Assembly (NCBI GenBank): GCA_003693875.1
Contig: RFLO01000014.1
Span: 1-9,073 of the forward strand
Length of the DNA: 9,073 bases
Direction: 5' to 3'
Source of the DNA: Candidatus Pacearchaeota archaeon
GTDB taxonomy: Archaea; Nanobdellota; Nanobdellia; Pacearchaeales; GW2011-AR1
Shown piece after piece: positions 1 through 6,282 of this stretch. Both the position numbers and the translations under genes were made by a program. Below the pieces are notes generated by a model that was not told the DNA's origin, did not search any database, and worked only from the letters and a program-made list of their open reading frames with translations. Each line of letters starts with the position of its first letter. Position 1 is the stretch's first letter.

Positions 1-11
1 AATTTAGTCTG

Positions 12-23
12 AAATATATTTTA
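12..23 (+). promoter_or_regulatory. Probable TATA box of the thyX-tmk operon
   Basis: An AT-only run, AAATATATTTTA, lies about 26 bp upstream of base 44, which would give a transcript with a leader of roughly 20 nt before the ATG at 67. It is the only TATA-like element visible before thyX. The window starts just upstream, so the BRE and any operator may be cut off. No NrdR-box-like palindrome is present here. Confidence 0.4.
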
Positions 24-66
24 GATAAAAGTAGTTTTTATTAAGGGGTTGTTTTTTTGTGGGACT

Positions 67-1812
67 ATGCCGAATTATCTTACAGAAGGCGGCCAACTTG
101 TTGCGGGATTTAGTGGTATTGGGAAGTTTCGCGGTAGGAGAGCACATGAGTTAAGTGACGATGAGAGGGCGGTTATTAACTATTTTTTTACAAATGACGA
201 TTCCAATGTTTATGCCGTAAAAGACGAAATGCCAATGGAGCTTTGGGCGATGCTTATGGGGCAATATGCCCGAAGCAATCTTACAGCGAAAGAGAGGCTT
301 CTTAAGCTTTTAAGAGATGTTCCGAAAAAAGATCCCTCTGCTAAGACCTTGGAGGAGATAGCAGAGGTTATCCGTTGTGAAGGGGATGTGAAAGCCTCTT
401 TGAAAGCTCACCTTGACCGGGCAGGGAGGTTTATAGAGTCCTATGGAATTGACTACGGGCACGCCTCACTGAGAGATTCGGCTGTTGTTCGTGTCTGTTT
501 TGAAGGAGTTAGTCAGAGAGCCACCAAATTTTTGGAATCTGCCAGAGAAGGCGCGTATCAGGAGCAGTCAACCAGAGCAACTCCTTTTAGAATGGATATG
601 CTTGCAATTCCAACCGAGGTTCGGGGGACCGTTTTTGAGGCAAGGTTTTCAGAGATTGGCAGAAGACTCATAGACCTTTACGAGAAAATATTCTCTGCTT
701 CTTTTGATTATCTTAAGAAAAATTTCGATTATCTCAGAGCGGAGGCAGACAGGAGGATAAGGGAGGAGACGGGAGGCAAATGTATTGGGCTTAATGAGAA
801 AGAATGGAATGATGTTATTCGTTCAAAAGCATTTGACATTGCACGTTTTCTTCTCCCGCAGAATATTACAACCTCTCTTGGAATGACCCTTTGTTTGAGA
901 AGGTTTCAAGACCAACTTACAGAGTGGCAATCTTGCGAGTTTGAAGAGTTAAGGATTCTTGGGATGGCGGCAAGGGTTGAAGCTTCAAAAATTTTTCCTT
1001 TTTTGATGAAGTATGGAGGCCCAAGCGAGTTTTATTCGAAGCTTCCGGTGCGTGGAAGGTCTTTGAGCGGAGGGGTTCTTGGAGGAGATTCTTGTCAAGG
1101 AGATTATTCTCATCACGAGGTTAGTTCTAAGCTTATAAGCGTTACTCCCGATATTGAGGATATGGTTCTTGCGAGCATTTTGTTTGAAAATCATCGCGGG
1201 CATACTTTTGCAGAAATTTTAGAAACTGTCCGAAAGCTTTCTCCTGAAAAGCGTAGGCAGATTGCAAAGAGCCAGTTTGAAGGCAAAAAATCTTTTGAGC
1301 TTAATCCAAAGACTACGGAGATTGGCAGTTTTGTTTTTTGTCGCAGATACGATATCGGGGCTTTTCGTGATTTGCAAAGGCAAAGAGGAGATAGGCAAAG
1401 AGTTGGGCCTTACAGCACGAATCTTGGGTATCACATGCCAGAAGAAATTTCTTTTTTGGAGGGTGGGCTGGATGAGGATTTTGAGAAAGTTTTAAAAGAG
1501 GTTAAGGACCTTCATGATGACCTGAAAAACGAGGAAATGCATTCTGCAGCCCAATATGTTCCAGTTATGGCAAATTTGATTGAGCATGTTGTGACAATGG
1601 ACCCAAACCAGCTTTTTTATCAGGCTAAACTTCGCTGCCAGCCCGCAGGTGCCGATTCTTATCGAAAGATTGCTTTGCAAGAAATTGAGCAGGGACTTGA
1701 GCATCTTCCGGCGTTTAGGGGGCTTATAGACTTTGATTCAACCCCGAAATATCCTCTAAACAGGCTTGTGGAGGCTGTGAATGGAAAAATTCGGAGGGTT
1801 TGCAATGGCTAA
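67..1812 (+). CDS. thyX: Two-domain flavin-dependent thymidylate synthase (ThyX-ThyX fusion)
   Basis: Probably makes dTMP from dUMP using methylene-tetrahydrofolate, FAD and NADPH, so no separate dihydrofolate reductase is needed. The protein has 581 aa, against about 220-250 for ordinary ThyX. It holds an N-terminal region of about 100 aa and then two ThyX-like halves. Half 1 (about 105-325) has YGHASLRDS near residue 132 and the signature remnant SAREGAYQEQSTR at 158-170. Half 2 (about 350-565) has the remnant RQRGDRQR at 438-445, followed by LFYQAKLRCQPAGADSYRK near its end. The canonical signature RHRxxSxNExSxR is complete in neither half: half 1 keeps R160, E166, S168 and R170, and half 2 keeps R438 and R440. 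The start is taken as ATG 67; an in-frame TTG at 49 is possible, but the AAGGGG at 43-48 abuts it directly. The 3' end overlaps tmk. Family assignment is good; catalytic activity is inferred. Confidence 0.85.
   Translation: MPNYLTEGGQLVAGFSGIGKFRGRRAHELSDDERAVINYFFTNDDSNVYAVKDEMPMELWAMLMGQYARSNLTAKERLLKLLRDVPKKDPSAKTLEEIAEVIRCEGDVKASLKAHLDRAGRFIESYGIDYGHASLRDSAVVRVCFEGVSQRATKFLESAREGAYQEQSTRATPFRMDMLAIPTEVRGTVFEARFSEIGRRLIDLYEKIFSASFDYLKKNFDYLRAEADRRIREETGGKCIGLNEKEWNDVIRSKAFDIARFLLPQNITTSLGMTLCLRRFQDQLTEWQSCEFEELRILGMAARVEASKIFPFLMKYGGPSEFYSKLPVRGRSLSGGVLGGDSCQGDYSHHEVSSKLISVTPDIEDMVLASILFENHRGHTFAEILETVRKLSPEKRRQIAKSQFEGKKSFELNPKTTEIGSFVFCRRYDIGAFRDLQRQRGDRQRVGPYSTNLGYHMPEEISFLEGGLDEDFEKVLKEVKDLHDDLKNEEMHSAAQYVPVMANLIEHVVTMDPNQLFYQAKLRCQPAGADSYRKIALQEIEQGLEHLPAFRGLIDFDSTPKYPLNRLVEAVNGKIRRVCNG
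1793..1798 (+). promoter_or_regulatory. Shine-Dalgarno site that fixes the tmk start
   Basis: GGAGGG lies 6 nt before the ATG at 1805, inside the 3' end of thyX. It favours 1805 over the in-frame ATG at 1781, which would add eight residues before the kinase fold. The arrangement suggests translational coupling with thyX. Confidence 0.7.
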
Positions 1813-2464
1813 GGGAAAATTTATTGTTTTTGAAGGGTTGAATGGTTGCGGTAAAAGCACTCAGATGAAGCTTTTTGGCAATTGGCTTTTTGAGCAGAAG
1901 CAATCTTTGGGAAGAGAAGCCTTAATCGTCTATACTGCTGAACCTAATGAGGGAATTGATGAGTATGGGAAGCGCGGGAGGGAAATTTTGAGGTCTTCTG
2001 AAAGCCCGCGTTCTAAGGGTGATTTAGCGGCAAGCCTTTTTGCAGCCAATAGGAGAACACATGGGGGGCTTATCAGTATTTTAACAGGTAATGGTTATGA
2101 TGTTTTAAGTAGTAGATACTGGCATTCAAATTTCGCTTATCAGGCAGCCCAAGGCGTTTCTTTTGATGAGATAGCTGAGCTTAACAGGGGTTGTGTTGTT
2201 CCAGATATTACTTTTTTTATTGATGTTCCTGTTGAATGGGCTTTGAGTAAAATTCGTGGGCGTGGACAGAAGTTGAAAAAATTTGAAAGAGAAAAAGAAT
2301 TTTTAGAATCTGTTAGGAAAAATTATTACTTATTATCCAGGACTCTTCCCACTCTTGTGGGAGATGAATCTCTTGTGCAGATTAATGGAGTTGGCAGTGT
2401 TGATGAGGTCCATATGAGAATTGTCAAAGCTTACTGCGATTTCTTAAAGAGCCTGGAGGCATGA
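1805..2464 (+). CDS. tmk: Thymidylate kinase (dTMP kinase)
   Basis: A P-loop NMP kinase that phosphorylates dTMP to dTDP with ATP in the cytosol, one step after ThyX. It has 219 aa, normal for the family. The P-loop GLNGCGKST is at residues 11-19. A TAEP segment (44-47) sits where the family usually has TREP. SSRYWHSNFAYQ (102-113) corresponds to the family pattern around DRY and AYQ, and PDITFFID precedes the LID-like RGRGQ stretch and FEREKEFLESVRKNY. Two departures are visible: serine 103 replaces the usual Asp of DRY, while the Arg (104) is kept, and alanine 45 replaces the Arg of TREP. Such changes may be lineage-specific, and the rest of the fold is intact. The ATG at 1805 overlaps the last 8 bases of thyX and has a strong SD. 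An AT- and T-rich gap follows. Confidence 0.9.
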   Translation: MAKGKFIVFEGLNGCGKSTQMKLFGNWLFEQKQSLGREALIVYTAEPNEGIDEYGKRGREILRSSESPRSKGDLAASLFAANRRTHGGLISILTGNGYDVLSSRYWHSNFAYQAAQGVSFDEIAELNRGCVVPDITFFIDVPVEWALSKIRGRGQKLKKFEREKEFLESVRKNYYLLSRTLPTLVGDESLVQINGVGSVDEVHMRIVKAYCDFLKSLEA

Positions 2465-2471
2465 GTTATTC

Positions 2472-2502
2472 GGTTTATTTTTAAAGTTTGTTTAGCATTT
2501 TT
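2472..2502 (+). terminator. Possible oligo-T terminator after tmk
   Basis: Three short T-rich runs follow the tmk stop codon within 40 bases, with no convincing hairpin. Archaeal termination commonly uses oligo-T tracts on the coding strand, and a new promoter lies just downstream. The call is an inference. Confidence 0.3.
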
Positions 2503-2531
2503 AAGTGATGTTTCCGACGATTACAACAATC

Positions 2532-2540
2532 TTTAAATAT
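2532..2540 (+). promoter_or_regulatory. TATA box of the nrdR-nrdJ-dut operon
   Basis: TTTAAATAT is a near-ideal archaeal TATA element. Counting about 26 bp from its centre puts the transcription start near 2562, which leaves a leader of about 55 nt before nrdR. The predicted start falls right at the first of the two NrdR-like boxes. Confidence 0.65.
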
Positions 2541-2564
2541 GGGGAAGTTTGATTTTTTTTGCTG

Positions 2565-2580
2565 CGACAATAAGTTGTGC
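2565..2580 (+). promoter_or_regulatory. NrdR-box-like operator 1
   Basis: CGACAATAAGTTGTGC matches 11 of 16 positions of the bacterial NrdR consensus acaCwAtATaTwGtgt, as I remember it. It contains the inverted repeat ACAA-4-TTGT. It lies at or just after the predicted transcription start, where a bound repressor would block initiation. Its core ACAATAAGTTG recurs 32 bp downstream with one change. Confidence 0.6.
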
Positions 2581-2596
2581 TTTATTGGTTGTTGTA

Positions 2597-2612
2597 GCAC
2601 AATATGTTGGGG
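2597..2612 (+). promoter_or_regulatory. NrdR-box-like operator 2
   Basis: GCACAATATGTTGGGG matches 12 of 16 consensus positions, including all the strongly conserved ones (the central C, A, A, T, T and G). It starts exactly 32 bp after box 1, about three helical turns, which is the tandem spacing known for bacterial nrd promoters. It ends 5 nt before the nrdR ATG, so it occupies the place where a Shine-Dalgarno site would be. Confidence 0.65.
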
Positions 2613-2617
2613 TTGTG

Positions 2618-3055
2618 ATGAGGTGCCCTTTTTGCAGCTCAAAAGAAACTCGCGTGGTGGATAAGAGGGATACGCGTGAGCTTGTGAGGCGCAGGAGAGA
2701 ATGCCTAAAGTGCCTTCGCAGGTTTACGACGTATGAGCACGTTGAGCTTGATTTGAGTGTGATAAAAAAAGATGGTAGAAGAGAACCATTTAGCCGTAAG
2801 AAGCTTTACGAAGGAATATCTCGCAGTCTTGAAAAGAGGCCATTTAGCAGCGAGGATGTCCAAGACCTTGTTGGGGAAATTGAATCAAGGATTTATAGAA
2901 AGTCAAATGGAAAGGACGTTTCAACAAAAAAAATTGGAGAGATTGTTATGGCTAAACTAAAAAGGATTGATAAGGTAGCATACATTAGGTTTGCTTCGGT
3001 GTACCGGGACTTCGAAGATGTTAATGATTTTAAAAAGGAGATTAAGAATCTTTGA
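2618..3055 (+). CDS. nrdR: Transcriptional repressor NrdR
   Basis: Nucleotide-sensing repressor of ribonucleotide reductase genes. It has 145 aa, close to the usual 150 or so. An N-terminal zinc ribbon carries C3-x2-C6 and C29-x2-C32, with the DNA-binding RRRREC stretch at 24-29 and RRFTTYE at 34-40. An ATP-cone follows, beginning near VIKKDGRREPF (48-58) and including KRPFSSED, IGEIVM and YIRFASVYRDFEDV, all hallmarks of the family. The loop between the ribbon cysteines is about two residues shorter than in typical bacterial NrdR. The start is the ATG at 2618, since MRCPFC is the family N terminus; the frame stays open upstream, but that stretch holds the promoter and operators. The stop lies 2 nt before the preferred nrdJ ATG. 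NrdR is mainly a bacterial protein, so its occurrence beside an archaeal RNA polymerase locus is notable. Confidence 0.95.
   Translation: MRCPFCSSKETRVVDKRDTRELVRRRRECLKCLRRFTTYEHVELDLSVIKKDGRREPFSRKKLYEGISRSLEKRPFSSEDVQDLVGEIESRIYRKSNGKDVSTKKIGEIVMAKLKRIDKVAYIRFASVYRDFEDVNDFKKEIKNL
3037..3040 (+). promoter_or_regulatory. Possible Shine-Dalgarno site for nrdJ
   Basis: GGAG within AAAAAGGAG lies 11 nt before an in-frame TTG at 3052 and 17 nt before the ATG at 3058. The first spacing is slightly long and the second is too long, so the site leaves the nrdJ start open. The TTG overlaps the nrdR stop as TTGA. Confidence 0.35.
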
Positions 3056-3057
3056 AG

Positions 3058-6000
3058 ATGGCAGATGAGTTTGTAGGGCTTGGTAATGTGGTTGGGCAGG
3101 GTAAGTCGGAAGTGGTTGAAAGGGGCAGGGTTTTGGGTATGACTTATTCTCCATTGGAATTGAAGGAATTTGACCCTACGCGTCATGTCAGCTATGAAGA
3201 AGCTCTTCAGTTGGTTAGTTCTTCTGGTTTGCAAAGAGAAAAGTTATTGAAGGCTGTTGAGGAAGGTTCAATCAGAGTTTATGAGTTTAAGGAGAACTCC
3301 CGTTGCAGGGGAGGAAAGTATCTTGATAGAATAGACATTGGAAGGGTTTATTATGTTAAACCATCTAGGATAACTGGGATTAAAGTAGAGCCTTATTTTT
3401 CACGTGGTCTTGAAGATCCCTTAGAGGCGGCAGGGCCTTATAAGACGATGCATCTTGAGCTGAAGGATACCAAAGGAAATGTTGTGTTTAAGATGGATGA
3501 TGCTCTTTTTCCGGAGGAATGGGAAGAAGGGGACGCACTCATTGTTGCTCAAAAGTATTTTTATAGGCCCAATTCAGAGGAGCAAAAGGAAGCTGTTCGG
3601 AAGGTCACTGGTTCGGATTATGAGAGGTCACTGGCAGATTTGATAAGGCGTGTTTCTCTCTTTTTTGCTAAACGGGGTTTTGAGTTGGGTTATTTTGACA
3701 GCAAGGAATCTGCTGAAAATTTTAGGAGGGAACTTGAGGCTTTGCAGATTGAAAGAAAACTTGCTTTTAACTCCCCCACAAATTTTAATGCAGGTATTTA
3801 TGATCTTTATGGCATTGAGGGATCTAAAGAAGAGGTATTTATTAGGGGGCCTGATGGCCGTGCCTTAAAAGTTTCTCAAGGAGAGTATGTAAACCCACAA
3901 TGTCATGCTTGCTTTATTTTAGGATTAAGAGACAGCCTTGAGGGTATACTTGAAAACTGCGTAAACGAAGGAAAGATTTTTAGGTCTGGTAGTGGTGTTG
4001 GCAGTAACATAGGCGCATTAAGAGAAAAAGACGCTCTGCTTAGTGGGGGTGGCAAGAGTAGCGGTCCTATTAGCTTTTTAGAAGTTTTTGATAAGAGTGC
4101 CGGTTCGATAAAGTCTGGCGGGAAATCAAGGAGAGCTGCCAGGATGACTGTTATGGAAAGCTCCCATCCAGATATCCTGGATTTTGTTGGTTTAAAGGTT
4201 CGTGAAGACAGGAAGATGTTGACTCTTCTGCAAGCCGGCTATTCTGGTGGGATGGAAGGGGAGGCGGCATCTACTGTTGGAATGCAAAATACAAATATCT
4301 CTGTTAGAATGAAAGATGAGGATTTTGAGAAGGCACTAAATGGTGGAAAGATACAGCTAAGGTCTGTTGTTGATGGAAGTATTGTTGGGGAAGTTGATGC
4401 CAATCAGCTTCTTAAGAGGATTTCTTTTGCAGCTTGGAGATGTGGAGATCCAGGAATTCAATATGAAGATAGGATACAGGAAATGCATACATGTAAGAAT
4501 TCTGGGAGACAAAATGCAACCAATCCTTGTTCTGAATATTTGTTTCTGGACAATACCTCCTGTAATCTTGCTTCGTTAAATTTGACCAGGTTTTGTGATG
4601 GGTCCGGAATGTTTGACATTGAGGCATTTAAGCGAGCGGTTAGGCTGTCAGTTATTGCTCAAGATATAGCAAATAATGCTGCTTCCTATCCTGTAAGAGA
4701 AATAGCCCAGATTAGCCCAGAGTTTGCAACCATAGGAATCGGTTATGCGAATCTTGGGGACCTCCTTATGAGGAGGGGGATCCCATACGATTCTGAGAAG
4801 GGGAGATCTTTGGCAGCATCGATTACTGCTCTTATGACGGGCGAAGCTTATAAGGCTTCTGCAGAACTTGCTAAAGGTCTTGGGCCATTTGTTCACTTTG
4901 AGTTTAATAGGGCGCCTATGCTTGAGGTGATAAGGAAGCATAAGGGAAGTTTGGATGATATTGTTGAATTTGATGGGGAGATTGCTAAGATTAAAGAAGC
5001 AGCGGAAGAATCCTGGACTGATGCTTTAGAGGCGGGCGAAAGATATGGGTATCGCAATGCTCAGGCCAGCGCTATTGCTCCGACAGGAACAATCTCTTTT
5101 TTGATGGGATGTTCTACTACAGGTATTGAACCAAGCTATTCCCTTAGGGCATATAAATCTCTTTCAGGAGGGGGAACTATCCCCATTACCACAAGAGGGG
5201 TTCCTGTTGCTTTGAAAAATCTTGGCTATTCTCGCGAGGAAATAGAAGACATACTTGAATATATTTCAAAGAATGACACTGTTGTTGGGGCACCACACAT
5301 TCGTTCAGAGCATGTTCCTGTTTTTGATACGGCAGTTGGAGACGGGAGAGGCAGAGGCACGCTTTCTTTTGAGTCGCACATAAGGATGCTTGGTGCAGTC
5401 CAACCATTTGTTTCTGGAGCAATCTCAAAAACAAACAATCTTCCGCAGCCTGCTACGGTTAAGGATGTTTACGAAGGATTTGTTCTTGGTCATAGGCTTG
5501 GTTTGAAGGCTTTAGCAATCTTTAGAGAAAACAGCAAACCCCTGTCTGCACTTAGTCTTGGCGACAAAAGTTTTAAGAAATTTGAACGTGGAGAAAAAGA
5601 AGATCTTCCGGCCTGCAGGGAGGCGGTTGAGTGGGAAGTAAATATTGGAGGCTTTCCTCTTCATGTTGTTGTAAGTGAGTATCCTGATGGTAGGCCCGGT
5701 CAGTTAGCATTTCTTGCAGCAAAGTCTGGCTCCTCTTTAAAAGGATTACTTGATTCTATGGGTATCTTAGTCTCAAAGGCGCTTAAGAGAGGTGTAAAGC
5801 TTGAAGATTTGATTGATTCTTGGAGGGGCCAAGAGATGGAACCAAAGGGGATTGTTAGTGGCCACCCATACATAAAAACTGCCCTTTCTCCACTTGACTT
5901 TGCCTGTAAGCTTCTTTCACTTGAATATTTTGGAAGAGTTGAAGAGGCAGATAAAAAGGACGAGGTTAGGTTAGAGGACCTTAGGGGGTATAAGAATGGC

Positions 6001-6282
6001 TTTATCAAACTAAGAGAGCGGGAAAAATTGGATGAGTGGAGCTTTGAGGATGTTATTTCTGATCCTCTTCTTGGCGGTTTTGTGGAGGAGGAAAATCCAA
6101 GGGAGAAGGGCAATGGAACAGTAGTAATTCTAAATAACAAGGAGAATAAATGTCTGGCAAATGGGGGGGGAAATAAAAGAGGTATTTTTTGTTCTAATTG
6201 TGGAAGACTCATGAAGCAAATAAGTCCTAATTGTTATGTATGCAGTGCTTGTGGGGACAAGTATGGGGGCTGTGGGATATAA
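3058..6282 (+). CDS. nrdJ: Class II (adenosylcobalamin-dependent) ribonucleoside reductase
   Basis: Reduces ribonucleotides to deoxyribonucleotides using a cobalamin-generated thiyl radical; it needs no oxygen and no separate small subunit. The protein has 1074 aa. Residues 42-101 form an unassigned, HTH-like extension. The catalytic barrel includes QCHACFIL (redox Cys probably C285), ARMTVMESSHPDILDF, NPCSE at 489-493 (radical C491 with N489 and E493), the partner C502 eleven residues on, and APTGTIS near 674. A TSCPD-like domain spans about 858-960, although its name-giving tetrapeptide is not conserved. The C terminus is a cysteine-rich ribbon (C1045, C1048, C1059, C1062, C1065, C1072) thought to carry reducing equivalents to the active site. 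No ATP-cone is seen, so overall dATP control may rest on NrdR. ATG 3058 is 2 nt past the nrdR stop; TTG 3052 is an alternative. The stop overlaps the dut start by 1 nt. Confidence 0.93.
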   Translation: MADEFVGLGNVVGQGKSEVVERGRVLGMTYSPLELKEFDPTRHVSYEEALQLVSSSGLQREKLLKAVEEGSIRVYEFKENSRCRGGKYLDRIDIGRVYYVKPSRITGIKVEPYFSRGLEDPLEAAGPYKTMHLELKDTKGNVVFKMDDALFPEEWEEGDALIVAQKYFYRPNSEEQKEAVRKVTGSDYERSLADLIRRVSLFFAKRGFELGYFDSKESAENFRRELEALQIERKLAFNSPTNFNAGIYDLYGIEGSKEEVFIRGPDGRALKVSQGEYVNPQCHACFILGLRDSLEGILENCVNEGKIFRSGSGVGSNIGALREKDALLSGGGKSSGPISFLEVFDKSAGSIKSGGKSRRAARMTVMESSHPDILDFVGLKVREDRKMLTLLQAGYSGGMEGEAASTVGMQNTNISVRMKDEDFEKALNGGKIQLRSVVDGSIVGEVDANQLLKRISFAAWRCGDPGIQYEDRIQEMHTCKNSGRQNATNPCSEYLFLDNTSCNLASLNLTRFCDGSGMFDIEAFKRAVRLSVIAQDIANNAASYPVREIAQISPEFATIGIGYANLGDLLMRRGIPYDSEKGRSLAASITALMTGEAYKASAELAKGLGPFVHFEFNRAPMLEVIRKHKGSLDDIVEFDGEIAKIKEAAEESWTDALEAGERYGYRNAQASAIAPTGTISFLMGCSTTGIEPSYSLRAYKSLSGGGTIPITTRGVPVALKNLGYSREEIEDILEYISKNDTVVGAPHIRSEHVPVFDTAVGDGRGRGTLSFESHIRMLGAVQPFVSGAISKTNNLPQPATVKDVYEGFVLGHRLGLKALAIFRENSKPLSALSLGDKSFKKFERGEKEDLPACREAVEWEVNIGGFPLHVVVSEYPDGRPGQLAFLAAKSGSSLKGLLDSMGILVSKALKRGVKLEDLIDSWRGQEMEPKGIVSGHPYIKTALSPLDFACKLLSLEYFGRVEEADKKDEVRLEDLRGYKNGFIKLREREKLDEWSFEDVISDPLLGGFVEEENPREKGNGTVVILNNKENKCLANGGGNKRGIFCSNCGRLMKQISPNCYVCSACGDKYGGCGI
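6163..6170 (+). repeat. G8 homopolymer within nrdJ
   Basis: Eight consecutive G bases encode part of a glycine linker (NGGGNK) directly before the C-terminal cysteine ribbon. One extra G would bring a TAA into frame two codons after the run. One G fewer would lead to a TGA seventeen codons after the aat codon that precedes the run. Either change removes the redox tail. Confidence 0.9.

Noticed and set aside
1781..1804. tmk starting at the upstream ATG
   Set aside because: The ATG at 1805 has a GGAGGG at ideal spacing, and the resulting N terminus (MAKGKFIVFEG) matches the usual distance to the P-loop.
2549..2617. A 23-residue hydrophobic extension of NrdR (membrane-segment-like) from an upstream in-frame start
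   Set aside because: The stretch holds the predicted transcription start and both NrdR boxes, and NrdR proteins begin at MRCPFC or the equivalent. The apparent hydrophobicity follows from T-rich DNA.
3041..3057. A cobalamin riboswitch before the B12-dependent reductase
   Set aside because: nrdJ follows nrdR by 2 nt or less, so there is no room, and the nrdR leader of about 55 nt is too short for a cobalamin aptamer.
5700..6212. A 170-codon open frame on the minus strand inside nrdJ
   Set aside because: It lies wholly antisense to the conserved TSCPD-like and linker regions of nrdJ, is Ser/Pro/Leu-rich as expected for a shadow frame, and has no recognisable motif.
6231..6281. A longer dUTPase starting inside nrdJ
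   Set aside because: The extra 17 residues are the nrdJ cysteine-ribbon region read in another frame. The ATG at 6282 gives a standard family N terminus and a 1-nt stop-start overlap.
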